This document shows positions 1 to 13,723 of a DNA stretch of 64,000 nucleotides, in pieces. Source of the stretch: JAJPKK01 sp963800215 (GTDB taxonomy: Bacteria; Pseudomonadota; Alphaproteobacteria; Rhizobiales; Xanthobacteraceae). The number at the start of each line of letters is the position of its first letter. Position 1 is the stretch's first letter. Both the position numbers and the translations under genes were made by a program. The notes beneath the pieces are model-generated. The model was not told where the DNA came from, searched no databases, and worked only from the letters and a program-made list of their open reading frames with translations. The stretch lies in NCBI GenBank assembly GCA_963800215.1, contig CAWCZY010000006.1:1-64000 (forward strand). The letters are read 5' to 3'.

Positions 1-965
1 CCGTCAGGCTGAAATCCCCGCACGGCCTTGGTGATGCGCGCCGCCTGGTCGGCCAGGCCGAGGTAGTCGAGCATCATGGCGGCCGAAATAATGGCCGCGC
101 TGGGGTTGGCCTTGCCCGTCCCGACGATGTCGGGGGCGCTTCCGTGCACGGGTTCGAACAACGACGGGCCGGTACGGGCCGGGTTGAGGTTGGCCGAGGC
201 GGCCAGGCCGATACCGCCGGCGATGGCGCCGGAAAGGTCGGTCAGGATGTCGCCGAAAAGGTTGTCGGTCACGATCACGTCGTAGCGCTGGGGGGACTCC
301 ACCATGTAAATGCACGCCGCGTCGACGTGGTTGTAGGCGGTCTGCGACGCCGGGGTACTCGGCCGCCACCTCGTTGAACACCCGCTGCCAGAGGTCCCCG
401 GCGAAGGTGAGGACGTTGGTCTTGTGGACCAGGGTGAGGTGGTGGCGCCTGGACGCGGCCAGCTCGAAGGCGAACCGGGTGCAGCGCTCCACGCCGAAGC
501 GTGTGTTGACCGAGCCCTGCGTGGCCACCTCGGCGGCCGTCCCTTTGCGCAGGAAGCCGCCCTCTCCGGCATAGGAGCCCTCGGTGTTCTCCCGGACGAC
601 GGCGAAGTCGACCGGCACCCCGGCGCCCACGCTGGCCGGGGCCTGGAAAGGGCGGAGGTTTATGTACAGGTCGAGCTCGAAGCGCAGCCGCAGCAGCAGG
701 CCGCGCTCGAGCACCCCGGGCGGGACCTCGGGCGACCCCACCGCCCCGAGCAGTATGGCGTCGAAGCCTCGCAGCTCGTCGAGCACGCTGTCGGGCAGTA
801 CCTCGCCGGTGGCCAGGTAGCGCTTGGCCCCGAGGTCGTAAGCTGACGGTGTCCAGATCGGCGCCGGCGGCGCGTGGCGACCTTCAGGGCTTCGGCGATG
901 ACCTCAGGGCCGATGCCGTCGCCGGCGATCACGGCGATGCGGTGAGCAGACGGGCTGGCGCTCAA
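1..965 (-). CDS. leuB: 3-isopropylmalate dehydrogenase LeuB, partial at the left edge, frameshifted
   Basis: Oxidises and decarboxylates 3-isopropylmalate in leucine synthesis (NAD-dependent, cytoplasmic). The start is a TTG at 965-963, preceded by AGAGGAG; the N-terminus reads AVIAGDGIGPEVIAEALKVA, the family nucleotide-binding start. After an indel near 860 the frame moves and continues with GAVGSPEVPPGVLERGLLLRLR and VRENTEGSYAGEGGF. Another indel near 345 shifts it again; translating that frame gives a DNLFGDILTDLSGA-like region and family C-terminal sequence to the window edge. The gene lies downstream of a candidate attenuator (1015-1127) on the same strand. In many actinobacteria leuB neighbours ilvE and cimA, which cannot be checked here. 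The frame breaks look like sequencing errors because all neighbours show them. Identity is sure; the end lies outside the window. Confidence 0.9.
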
Positions 966-1014
966 TTGCGGGCGCTCCTCTTGATTGATGGTCTCGGTGA
1001 TGTGCCGTTACATG

Positions 1015-1041
1015 AAAACGACCGCCCCTAGGGGACGGTCG
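1015..1041 (-). terminator. Attenuator hairpin with U-tract before leuB
   Basis: Read on the minus strand, arms CGACCGTCCCC and GGGGCGGTCG fold around a TA centre with one bulged base and are followed directly by TTTT (complement of 1015-1018), then 49 nt to the leuB TTG. A second small stem (CACCC with GGGTG, 1052-1066) lies between this hairpin and the leader peptide stop, giving the usual two mutually placed hairpins of ribosome-mediated attenuation. The fold was found by eye, not computed. Confidence 0.6.
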
Positions 1042-1070
1042 GAACGACGCACACCCGCAGGGGGTGGGCG

Positions 1071-1127
1071 TCAGGTGGTAATTACTACAGCCGGGCGGGC
1101 ACGGCGGGAAAGCGGGCAGGTGTTCAT
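1071..1127 (-). CDS. Candidate leader peptide of the leuB attenuator (18 aa)
   Basis: A short frame starting with ATG at 1127 encodes MNTCPLSRRARPAVVITT and stops with TGA at 1073-1071, 30 nt before the terminator-like hairpin. AGGAAGG sits 3 nt upstream as a possible ribosome binding site. The final residues Val-Val-Ile-Thr-Thr use GTA GTA ATT ACC ACC; GTA and ATT are rare in a genome this GC-rich, as expected for control codons. Val and Ile are branched-chain products and Thr is the Ile precursor, so the peptide matches the regulon of the gene below it. I infer that a ribosome stalled on these codons releases transcription into leuB. No homologue is known to me. Confidence 0.55.
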   Translation of the reverse strand: MNTCPLSRRARPAVVITT

Positions 1128-1243
1128 TGGCCTTCCTAGTATTGCATCCGCTCCCGGTGGCGTCAACCTGCCTGCGTGCGGCCGGGCGCACTTCGAGGCA
1201 CCCGCTCGCACTTCAACGCGTCCGGCGCTGGTACCCTGCGCCA

Positions 1244-1710
1244 ATGGCACCTACGAAGTTGTCGGCTTCGACCTACGAACGGCTCCAGGCCGAGCTCGAC
1301 GACCTTAAGACTCGGGGACGGGTCGACATAGCCCGCCATATCGAAGCGGCGCGGATGCTGGGCGACCTGTCCGAAAACGGCGACTACCACGCCGCCAAGG
1401 ACTCCCAAGGCAAGATGGAAGCTCGCATACGCCAGCTCGAAGCCATGCTGGACGATGTCGAGGTCCTGGACGGCGCCCCGTCCGAGGAGGTGGTCGCCGG
1501 CGTCAAGGTCTCATTGCGCTACATGGACAGCGACGAAGTGGAGCGTTACCTGGTCGGTTCCATCGAGGAACGGGACTCCGGCAGCGCAGGTGATCTCGCC
1601 CGGCTCTCCTCTCGGCAAGGCCCTGATGGGCAAAAAGGCCGGCGAGACCGTCACCTACGACGCGCCCAGCGGCACAGCTCAAGGTCGAGATCGTCTCCGT
1701 CGGCGACTAG
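1244..1710 (+). CDS. greA: Transcription elongation factor GreA, frameshifted
   Basis: GreA binds the RNA polymerase secondary channel and stimulates cleavage of backtracked transcripts. The N-terminal coiled-coil domain is clear (LSASTYERLQAELDDLKTRG, then GDLSENGDYHAAKDSQG with the acidic tip D-L-S-E-N), followed by the C-terminal FKBP-like domain (GSPLGKALMGKKAGETV, then KVEIVSVGD and stop TAG at 1708-1710). Indels near 1585 and 1676 split the frame three ways. Restored length is about 155 residues, normal for the family. ATG at 1244 is chosen because the preceding in-frame residues are not GreA-like. It is transcribed divergently from leuB. Confidence 0.92.
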
Positions 1711-1770
1711 CTCGTGACGGGGCCGCCGCTCCTCCGGTCGTGCCAGCCCTAGCATTTTCCTCTGGCCACC

Positions 1771-2011
1771 CAACGTGGCCAAACCGTCACCCGCCGCATC
1801 TCGGCCAACCTGCACGACGCCCCCGTACAACGACTGGCTGCCCTCGGACTGGTGCTCGACCGTTGCATGCTGCGCCTCGACCGGGGCGACAGTGTGGGCG
1901 CCACGGACCTGGTGAAACGGGTCGGGCACTATCGTCGTGCGGGACATCGGCGTCGACTGCGGCCAGGGGTATCTTTTGGGCCGGCCGGCGCCTCTTCCTG
2001 ATGAGAATTGA
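1771..2011 (+). pseudogene. Juxtaposed fragments resembling a histidine kinase DHp box and an EAL-domain tail
   Basis: Within the 356 bp between greA and metH, frame +1 at 1771-1929 reads RRISANLHDAPVQRLAALGL, close to the HisKA_3 phospho-acceptor box (H-D-x-P-x-Q-R-L-x-A). A second stretch at 1934-2011 reads RDIGVDCGQGYLLGRPAP and stops with TGA; this is the usual end of EAL phosphodiesterase domains. No start codon, catalytic core or linking frame is visible, so neither can be a working protein here. Either a signalling gene was deleted internally or sequence is missing from the assembly. Family assignment rests on short motifs only. Confidence 0.35.
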
Positions 2012-2066
2012 GGGCGAGCCTTTCATAGGGAAAGGGGAGCACCGGTTCTCCCATACCATTTACGTG

Positions 2067-5595
<3,529 letters not shown>

Positions 5596-6397
5596 CCCGG
5601 GAACTCGCTGCCGCCAACTGGAGCAGATTGAAGCCCGGGGTCGACCAGCCCCGGCCGTCCGGGCCTGATTACCTGCGCCTCGTACCCGTTCGAGGCGGCC
5701 AACCAGGCCGGGGCCTGCGGCCCCCATGGCCAAGGCCGCCGGTGGCGTAGGCATCGGCGGTGGTCAGCTCGGGGCCGACGACGGTCACCGATACCAGTTC
5801 GGTGGCCGGCCTGCCGGTGAAGGGGTTGAGGACGTGGGCGCCCCGCTCGTAGGTGCCCGAGGTGGCCACCGCCCCGTCCCCGAGGGACAGGGCGGCGCTG
5901 TAAGCATCCTGGCTCCGAGGGGGTGGCGGACGCCGACCTGCCATGGCCGGCCTGGGCCCGGCGTGCCCCGCAGGCGCACGTCTCCCCCACCGTCGATGAC
6001 ATGGTCGGGCAACCCGGCTCGGCCAGGAGGCGAGACGGCCTGCTCGATGGACCAGCCCTTCACCACCCCGCTGGGGTCGAACGGGCCGCTGGCCCAGGCA
6101 TCGAAAAAGCCGTCCGTTTCCCCGTTGAACCGTGGCACAGAGCGAAGATGTGGCGTAGCTCGGCGGAGCCAGTCGGCCGCTGCCAGCTCGCCGCGGTCGA
6201 AGCGGTTGACCTCGCTGTCCGGCTTGTAGGTGCTGAAGGTCGCGTCCACCCAGTGCAACCACTCGACGGCGCGCCCGGAGCGGCCGCCTCGACCTCGGCG
6301 AGCTGGAGCCGGCGTACGCACGTCGAAGGTCACCACGGTCCCCATTACCGGCTCCGTGGTGTACGGCACGCGGCCGTGCCGGCGATAGTTGCGGCCG

Positions 6398-6910
6398 TCA
6401 TTTCCGCCGCTTGGACAGAGCGGACTGCAGCGACTGGGCGAAGGCGTCGCTGGTGTAAGTGGCCCCGGAAACGACGTCGAAGTTGACGCCCTGGGCGGCC
6501 ACGGCCTCCTGCTCGAGGATGGGCACGGCCTAGGAATTGATCATCTGCGAGCGGCCGTCGATGGCGGCGTTCTGCGGCACCGATGATATTCACGATCCGG
6601 CGCCCTGCAGTGTCGCGGCCACCTCGATGTTGCCGTAGAGGTACTGGACATCCTGCCTGTATAGGTCCGTTGCGCCGCCGTGGGCGGGGGTGGCCGCCGT
6701 GGTTGTCGGGGCTCGCGGTACCGGTGGCGCCGGTCGACGGCGGGACGGTGGTAGGCGGGACGGTGGTGGCGGCACGCGTGGTGGCAGCCGGAGCGCTCTG
6801 GCCGCCGCTTACCTGCACCCTTTGCAGCGTTGCGGCCCCGAGGACTTGTAGCCAGCAGGGCGACCAGGCCCGACCACGGTCCCGGCGGTGGCGATGATGG
6901 CGCGGCGCAT
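6398..6910 (-). CDS. Secreted or anchored FMN-binding domain protein (NqrC/RnfG type), frameshifted
   Basis: Starts at ATG 6910 behind TAGGAGGGA with MRRAIIATAGTVVGLVALLA, a signal or anchor segment, followed by a Thr/Pro-rich linker (TTVPPTTVPPSTGATGT). The FMN-binding fold follows: DVQYLYGNIEVAATLQGA, then in shifted frames VPQNAAIDGRSQMIN and the flavinylation motif SGATYTSDAFAQSLQSAL, whose second Thr is the expected FMN attachment site. It ends KRRK and stop at 6400-6398. The gene sits 28 bp before apbE and 16 bp after the ferric-reductase-like gene, so the modifying enzyme, the flavin carrier and a membrane electron donor are encoded together. I infer electron transfer to an extracytoplasmic acceptor. 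Confidence 0.85.
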
Positions 6911-6926
6911 TCCGGTGCCGTCCCTC

Positions 6927-8329
6927 CTACAGCTCGAACGATTCGGTATGGATCTGGCGCCGCGGGACGCCCAGGGCCCGCAGCGAAGCGCTGACCATTT
7001 CCGTGAACCCGGCGGGCCGCACACGTACACGTCCCGCTGGCGACGTCGGGCACCAGCAGCTGTAGATGGGCCGGCGCCAGGTACTCGGGGTGCTCGTCTC
7101 TCGAGCCGACCAGGTAGTGGACGTTGGCCTTGCGGCGGGCGCGCGATCTCGTCGAGCTCGCGCCGCAGGGCCAGGTCGGCGGGCGCGCTGGCCCGGTAGA
7201 TGAAGGCGAGTCGCTCCCGGGGACCGTGAAGTGACTCGAACAGCGCGCGCAGCGGAGTGATCCCGACGCCGGCCCCGATCAACAAGACTTTCCTGCCGCC
7301 GCCGGCGGTGCCTGGTGAAACTGCCGTACGGGCCCTCCAGCAGGACCCTGGTCCCCGGGCGCAGCCGCGGCCAGGCCGCCGCTGTGGTCTCCCAGGGTCT
7401 TGGCCGTGAGGCGAAGCCAGCGGCCGTTGGGGGCGGCCGACAGGCTGAAGGGGTGGGCCTGCCACCAGCCCTCCCGGGTCAGGAACCGCCACATGAAGAA
7501 CTGGCCGGCCTCGGCGTCCAGCTCCGCGAGGCGCCGGCCGGAGACATAAACCGAAGTGACGCCCGGGGCCTTCGCTCACCGTACCGACGACCACGAAGCG
7601 ATGACGGGCCATATTGGCGAGCGGCTTAGCCGACCCGATAGGCGATGAGGAGGGCGGCGACCGCGCCGTACATGGCGATCCAGATGGCCCGGTTGAGCGG
7701 GTGGGTGGCGAAGTCGGCGCCGGTGTTGAACTGGTGGGCGAACGACAGGGCCAGGGCAATGTAGGTGTAGAGGTGCACGAAGTACCAGGTCTGGTAGCTC
7801 ACCCGGCGCCGCACGGCCCGGGCCGACAGGACGCCGACGACCACCAGCAGGCCGAGGCCCGACGGTGGCCGCGAGCATGTCGGGGTAGCGAAGGACGACC
7901 GATGTCGGTCTCGTTGACCAGCCCTTCGTGGGCGGTGACGGCGTAGCCCCAGATCGTCAGGACGGCGTGGGCGACCAGCAAGCAGATGGAGTACTCGCCA
8001 TTGCGGCGGTGCCAGATGGCCAGCCGGTCCATCCCGATCATCCGGTCGAGCCACGGGACCCGGCCCATCAGCAGCACTTCCACCACGACCAGGTAGGTCC
8101 CCACCAGGCCCGTCACCCGGCCGGCGGCCGTCAGCCACGGCCCGAGCGCCCTGGACGCTGGCCGGGGCGGTGTCGTGCCACCACATGTAAATGACGCCCG
8201 CCGCCCCGAGGGCGACCATCGCCGCCACCAGGCTCTCCCGTCCGTTCTGGGTCAGACGTAGCGCACGCCGCGCGGACGTGCAGGCAGAGACGCGCCGGCG
8301 CCGGCGCCTGCGGTGCTCATAGCCTCCAT
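6927..8329 (-). CDS. Ferric-reductase-like transmembrane oxidoreductase with FAD/NAD domain, frameshifted
   Basis: N-terminal half carries about six membrane segments (ESLVAAMVALGAAGVIYMWW; TYLVVVEVLLMGRVPWLDR; GEYSICLLVAHAVLTIWGY; LGLLVVVGVLSARAV; WYFVHLYTYIALALSFAHQF; WIAMYGAVAALLIAY) with His residues placed for b haems, as in PF01794. The C-terminal half is a ferredoxin-NADP-reductase-type module: HPFSLSAAPNG (FAD), GPYGSFT, LLIGAGVGITPLRALFESL (NAD) and VYVCGPPGF, ending HTESFEL. Indels near 8165, 7890, 7625, 7535, 7310, 7145 and 7040 split the gene. The start could be ATG 8329 or 8320. It likely passes electrons from cytoplasmic NAD(P)H across the membrane to the flavinylated protein encoded just downstream. 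Confidence 0.85.
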
Positions 8330-8566
8330 TGTCCGCAAAGTACCTGACAAGAACCTGAGCACGTGACCAGCGCCAGCTATTACGCCCGCCGTGAAACGAA
8401 TAAAACCCTGACGAAGCAGACTCGCCAGCCGATAAAAGACCACGCTCCCGCCGCCACCACGGGGCCGGTAGTTGCCTGACATGCTCAATGGCATGCGCAC
8501 GGCTGGCCGCCTCGACGACCAGGGGGCGGCGACGGGGCGACGCCAGGCCATGACGGCGGCACGACA

Positions 8567-9693
8567 TCATGCCTCGACGACAGTGAGGGCGTGGTCGGCC
8601 AGGTTGAGAGGGCGAGGCCCGCGGGCGTGGCCGCCACAATGTCCTCGATGCGCACGCCGTACCGGCCCTGCATGTAGATGCCCGGTTCCACCGAAAAGAC
8701 ATGGCCGGCGGTCACAGGTGTCGAATTGCCGGCCACGATGTACGGGTCCTCGTGCTCCTCGAGGCCGATGCCGTGCCCGGTGCGGTGCACGAAGTACTCG
8801 CCATACCCGGCCTCGGTGATGACCCGGCCGCGACGCCTCGTCGACGCCGCTGCACAGCTCGCCGACCTGCGCCGACATCACGCCCGCCGCCTGGGCCTCG
8901 GCCACGACCCCGTACACTGGCCATGTTCGCGGGAGGGGGGCCGGTGAAAACCGTCCTGGTGATGTCCGAGCAATAACCGCCAGCGTGCCACCAAAGTCAC
9001 ACACCACGGGCTCCGCCCGGTTCGATGGTGCGCTCGCCCGGCTCGTGATGAGGGCTGGCCGAATTGGGCCCGGAAGCGACGATGGCGAAATTGACCTTTT
9101 CGTTGCCTTCGTCCAGAAGGCGGCGGGTTATTTCCGCCGAGACCTCGCGCTCGGTCCGGCCTACCAGAGGCGATCTCGCCTCCGAGCAGCGCGGCCGCCA
9201 CCCGGTCGGCGGCGGCCGCCGCCTTGGCCAACGCCTCCACCTCGGCCTCGTCCTTGATGGCCCGCAGCGGCGCCGTCACGCTCGGACGCCGGCCGCCAGT
9301 GGCGCCCTGGCAGCTCAGTCCTGCAGCCGCAACAGGAACATGGCCCAGGCCCGGTCGCTTATGGCCACGACTGGGCGCCGGCGGCGGCGCACTTGACCAA
9401 CGCCGCGACCATCGCCACGGGGTCTTCCGTCTCGCCCCAGGGCTGGAGGGGAAGACCTCGGGCACCGGGTTACCCGGGGCGCCTCCAGCGCCGGGCACCA
9501 CCAGGGTCGGCTCGCTCGGCCGGCACCGGCGGCGGCACGACGAGCATGGTCAGCCGTTCGAGGGGCATGGCCACATAGCCGGTGACCCAGGGCAGGTCCG
9601 CCCCGAGCGAGAGCAGGACGACATCGACCCGAGCCGGGCCATGGACTCGTGCACCCGCTCCAAGCGGGCGGCGAACGCGGTCTCGTTGCTCAC
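8567..9693 (-). CDS. M24 family metallopeptidase (Xaa-Pro dipeptidase/aminopeptidase type), frameshifted
   Basis: Cytoplasmic metallopeptidase of the pita-bread fold acting on Xaa-Pro bonds. The GTG start at 9693 gives SNETAFAARLERVHESMARL, a creatinase N-terminal domain that continues ADLPWVTGYVAMPLERLTML. The catalytic domain follows: TEREVSAEITRRLLDEGNE, FAIVASGPNSASPHHEPGER (metal-site Asp/His region), VVCDFGGT, then HRTGHGIGLEEHEDPYIV and FSVEPGIYMQGRYGVRIED with the conserved His and Glu ligands. It ends LADHALTVVEA. Six or more indels disrupt it. Exact substrate is not predictable beyond the family. Confidence 0.85.
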
Positions 9694-9804
9694 GCCGCGC
9701 CGCCGGCGGCCTCGGCGCGGCCGGACAGCATGGCGGCGGCGGTAGGCACGCGGTGCTAACTGGCGCCGGTGGCATCCTGGCCCCGCCGCTCCACTCGGTC
9801 GCCG

Positions 9805-10936
9805 TCACTGGCCTGTGGCCACGCCGGGCCGTGCGGCCCCGGCCGCCGCCTGGCGAGCGTGATAGCTCGAGCGGGTCAGCGGCGAAGCCACGACCTGGGG
9901 GAGGCCGAGGCTTCGACCGGCGGCCTCGGCGATCCTGGCGAAGTCCTCCGGCGCCCACCAGCGGGCCACGGGCAGGTGGTTGGCGCTGGGCCGCAGGTAC
10001 TGGCCGATGGTGACGATGGCTACGCCTATGGCGTGCAGGTCGGCCAGCACTCCCAGCACCTCGTCCTCCGTCTCGCCCAGGCCGAGCATGATGCCCGACT
10101 TGGTCGTGAGCCCGGCGTCCACCGCCCGGGCCAGGACAGCCAGGCTCCGGGTGTAAGAGGCCGACGGCCGTACCGCCCGTTGCAGGCGGGGCACGGTCTC
10201 CACATTGTGGTTGAGGACGTCGGGGCGGCGTTCGAAGATCCGGTCCAGCGACGGCCGGGTCGCCCTTGCAGTCCGAGATGAGGACCTCGACGGCCGTGCC
10301 CGGGCACCGCCGGCGGATGGCATCGATCGTCGCGGCGAAACCGGACGCCCCGCCGTCCTCCAGGTCATCGCGGGCGACACAGGTGACAACGGCGTGCGCC
10401 AGCCCGAGACGGGCGACGGCTTCGGCCACCTTTTCCGGCTCGTCGGGGTCCAGGGGCAACGGTTTGGCCGTGTCGACCTGGCAGAAACCGCATGCCCGGG
10501 TGCAGCGGTCACCGTTGATCATGAACGTCGCCGTCCCGTCCGCCCAGCACTCGAAGATGTTGGGACAGCCGGCCTCCTCGCAGACGGTCACCAGGCCCAG
10601 GCCCCGGACCGTCTTGTGCAGCGAGCGGAACTCGGGGCCCATGTGGGCGTTGGCCCGCAGCCACGGTGGCTTGCGGCTTCCAGCGGGAGGGCCGGGCCGG
10701 GTCGACCCCGGCTTCGGCCAGCTGCCAGGCGGCCGAGGAGGCGGACGGGGCGGGCCGGGTCCGCCGGGGTAGGGCGTGCGGGCGGCCGGGGTCGGTGGGG
10801 GCTGCCGGCGGTGCGAGGACTGCAGCGGCGGGGGCGGCCGGTGCACTGGGGGCCGGTAAGTCGGGGGCCGGAGGGTTCGGTGCGGAGCTAGGGGAGAATC
10901 AGCGATAGCGAGCGCTGTGGGCGCTATTTCCACCAC
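9805..10936 (-). CDS. lipA: Lipoyl synthase LipA, frameshifted
   Basis: Radical-SAM enzyme that inserts two sulfurs into protein-bound octanoate. Both iron-sulfur sites are visible: the auxiliary cluster motif VCEEAGCPNIFECW (C-x4-C-x5-C) and the radical-SAM motif CTRACGFCQVD. Further family blocks are CVARDDLEDGGASGFA, DVLNHNVETVPRLQRAVRP, TKSGIMLGLGETEDEVL and TIGQYLRPSANHLPV. Breaks lie near 10670 and 10265. The N-terminus is uncertain: upstream of KPPWLRANAHMGPEFRSLHK the sequence is Ala/Pro-rich low complexity, and the true start may lie nearer 10,730. It follows lipB, the normal partner in the pathway. Confidence 0.92.
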
Positions 10937-11970
10937 TGATGTGCTGCCGGCAGGCCGTCGTGGGCGGTTTTGGGTGCGGTAGCCGCTCTGGTCGCGCCCC
11001 GAGGTAATTGTTGCCTCCGATCGCGACCAATTCGCCGTCCTGCACCCAGATCGGGCTCTCCGGACCGGCAGATGGGGCCACAGCCGCCTCCGGAGCCACT
11101 GCCGGCGCCTCTACAGCCACCGTGCGCGTCCTTTGAAGCGGCAGCCGGGGCAAGAGAAGCCACAGCTCGGAACAACAGGAGCCACATCCCGGGCAACGAG
11201 CGCCTCTGGAGCCACAGCCGGCGCCCCCACCGCCACAGTCGGCGCATCTAGAACCGCATCCTCGACCGAAGCGGCCCTCATGGACGCCGGCATGGCCGCA
11301 TCCTGGCGCTCGACGGGCCTGCCCGCCCCCCACCGCTCCGTCGCCACGGCGAAGACGGCTTCCACCACCTCGGCCATGCTGACGTGCACGCCTTCGGCCT
11401 CCAGCGAGGTCACCTCCTTGCCCGCGATCCCGCACGGGACGATGTGGCCGAACATGGCCAGGTCGGGGCTGACGTTCAGAGCGAAGCCGTGCATCGTGCG
11501 CTGGCGGCTGTGACGCGCCCCGATGGCGCAGATCTTCCGGGGTCGGGACCGCCCGGGTCGACCCAGACCCCGGGGTAGCCGTCGAGCCGGCCGACGTTGG
11601 TAAGCCCGACGCCGGCCAGGGCGTCGATGACGAACTGCTCGACCTCGTGGACGTAACGCGGGGTGGCCGACGGCCCGCTGGGCACCGACAGGACCGGGTA
11701 GCCGACGAGCTGGCCCGGGCCGTGGTAGGTGATGTCGCCGCCCCGGTCCACCCACAGCAGTTCGGCCCCGACAGCGGCCGGGTCGACCAGCATGTGCTCC
11801 GGCTTGGCCCGGATACCGGCCGTGTAGACATGGGGGTGCTCGAGCAGCAGCAGCCAGTCGTCGGCCGCCGGGCCGGCCGCCCACAAGGCCCGCTGGAGCG
11901 CGTGCGCGTCCCGGTAGGCGACGCGGCCGCCCAACCAGCGCAAGCGCAGAGTCCGCCCAGGAGCCAGCAC
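10924..11970 (-). CDS. lipB: Lipoyl(octanoyl) transferase LipB with long low-complexity C-terminal extension, frameshifted
   Basis: Moves octanoate from acyl carrier protein to lipoyl domains. GTG at 11970 with GGGGAGG upstream gives LAPGRTLRLRWLGGRVAYRD, followed by LEHPHVYTAGIRAKPEHML, WVDRGGDITYHGPGQLVGYP and KICAIGARHSRQRTMHGFAL. The conserved Lys and the catalytic Cys region (HIVPCGIAGKEVTSL) are present. After about residue 230 the protein continues into an Ala/Val/Pro/Glu-rich tail with APAVAPEA-like repeats and no LipB homology, ending near 10924 or 10899 depending on which indel is corrected. The gene stands between an E2 gene and lipA, the usual actinobacterial order. Confidence 0.85.
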
Positions 11971-12137
11971 TAAGGCCTCCCCGTGGAGAGGCGCTCCGCC
12001 GGACAAACGAGCGGGTTCAACCGCCGGGCTTGCCACGACATCGGCGCCGCAGACACGGGCCGCAGACGTCGGGCCAGACACGGCGTAGCAAGGTAGCCCA
12101 CCCTGGGCCGACCTGCGTTCCAACGTCACTGACTGGC

Positions 12138-13723
12138 TCAGAGCTCGGCCGCCCAGTCGCGGGTCTCGGAGCACCTGTCGGACCTTGGCCATGAAGGCGG
12201 CCGCATAGGCGCCGTCGACCGCCCGGTGGTCCCACGACATGACCAGGTTGCCGACCGGGTGGATGGCGATGCCGTCCGAACCGTCGGGCAGCTCGACGAC
12301 CACCGGCCGCTTGCGCACCCCGTCGGTCGACAGGATGGCCACCTGGGGCTGGTTGATGACCGGGACGGTGATGAAGGTGCCGAAACCACCGGCGTTGGTG
12401 ATGGTAAAGGTGCCGCCGGAGATGTCGTCCATGGTCAGGCGCTTGGAGCGCGCCCGGGAGGCCAGGCCCGAGATCTCCCGGGCCAGGGCCACCAGCCGCT
12501 TTTCCTCGGCCCGGTGCACGACCGGTACGAGCAGGCCCTCGAAGTCGAGGTCGACGGCGATGCCGAGGTTGACGTCGCCGTGGACGATCAGCTCGTCGTC
12601 GCCCGACCGAGGAGTTGAGGTACGGCCATTCCTCCAGGGCGTCCACCACCGCCCTGGCGATGAACGGCAGGTAGGTCAGGCTGAAGCCCTCGGCCGCCTT
12701 GAAATGCTCCTTCTCGGCCAGGCGCACCCGGTCCACGGCGGAGTAGTCGACCTCGACGGCGACCATGGTGTGGGCCGAGGTGTGCTTCGAACGGACCATG
12801 TGCTCGGCCGTCCGCCGGCGGATATTGGTGAAGGGCACGACCGTGTCGCCTTCGCCTGCCACCGGCACGGGCCGGCCGGGACGACGCTCGGCCCGCTGGT
12901 GGCACCCGTCTCGGCCGCGGCCGGCCGCCCGCGCCCCGGCCCGCCGGCAGCGGCGGGCAGATGCCTCCGGCCCCAGCCGTGGCCCGAGCGTCAGCGGGCG
13001 CCCGGCGCCGTTGGGGCCCTGGCGGTCGATGGCGGCCAGCACGTCGTCACGGGTGATCCTGCCGCCGAGCGCCGGAGCCGGCTATCTCGGCCGGGTCCAG
13101 GCCGTGCTCGGCGATCAGCCGGCGCACGACGGGCGACAGGAGCTTGCTCGGGCTGCCCTGAGCCGGGCCGCTGGGGGCCGCTGGTCAGCAGGCCGGACGC
13201 CGGGCCTGGCCGGGCCACCCGTCGGAGGCTTGGCCGGCGCCGGCGCGCCCTGGCCCGCCGGTCGGCGGCCGCCGCCGGCCTGCTCCTCGGCGTCCGGCTC
13301 CTCGGCGCTACCCCGCTGCCCCGGCCTGGCCCGAGCTCGCTCTGGCTTCCAGCTCGGCCGGCGCCGCAGCACCTCGACCGGCTCGGCGACAGCGCTGTCC
13401 GTCACCTCGGCGGCTTGCGCGGCACCGTCCTCGGCCGTGCGGCGCCTCCGCCGCCGGGCCGCTGGCAGCCTGGCGCCGGCGGCGTCGCCGGCCTGGCCGA
13501 TCACGGCCAGCTTGGTACCGACCGACACCGTCTCGCCCTCCGGGACGAGGATCTCGGTGACGGTCCCGCTGACCGGCGAGGGCACCTCGGAGTCGACCTT
13601 GTCGGTCGAGACCTCGAACAGGACCTCGTCCTCGGCGACGGCGTCGCCGACCTGCTTGTGCCACTTGGTGATGGTGCCCTCGGTGACCGTCTCACCGAGC
13701 TGGGGCATCGTGATGTCAGCCAA
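12138..13723 (-). CDS. Dihydrolipoamide acyltransferase, E2 of a 2-oxoacid dehydrogenase complex, frameshifted
   Basis: Core acyltransferase of a 2-oxoacid dehydrogenase complex (2-oxoglutarate or branched-chain/pyruvate type). The TTG start at 13723 gives MADITMPQLGETVTEG; the lipoyl lysine is Lys42 in VSTDKVDSEV. A Pro/Ala-rich linker and peripheral subunit-binding domain follow (LSPVVRRLIAEHGLDP, GRITRDDVLAAI), then the catalytic domain (VVPFTNIRRRTAEHMVRSKH, TITNAGGFGTFITVPVINQP, VMSWDHRAVDGAYAAAFM, with the active-site His in DHRAVDG). It ends TRDWAAEL at 12138. The start overlaps the lpd stop (TTGGCTGA), so the two are translationally coupled. The linker is hard to read because of indels. 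sucB is the likeliest identity but the substrate is not decided by sequence. Confidence 0.88.

Noticed and set aside
2008..2066. Riboswitch (cobalamin, SAM or SAH) upstream of metH
   Set aside because: Only a small GGGAG/CTCCC stem is visible in a short leader; the conserved cores of these riboswitches were not found.
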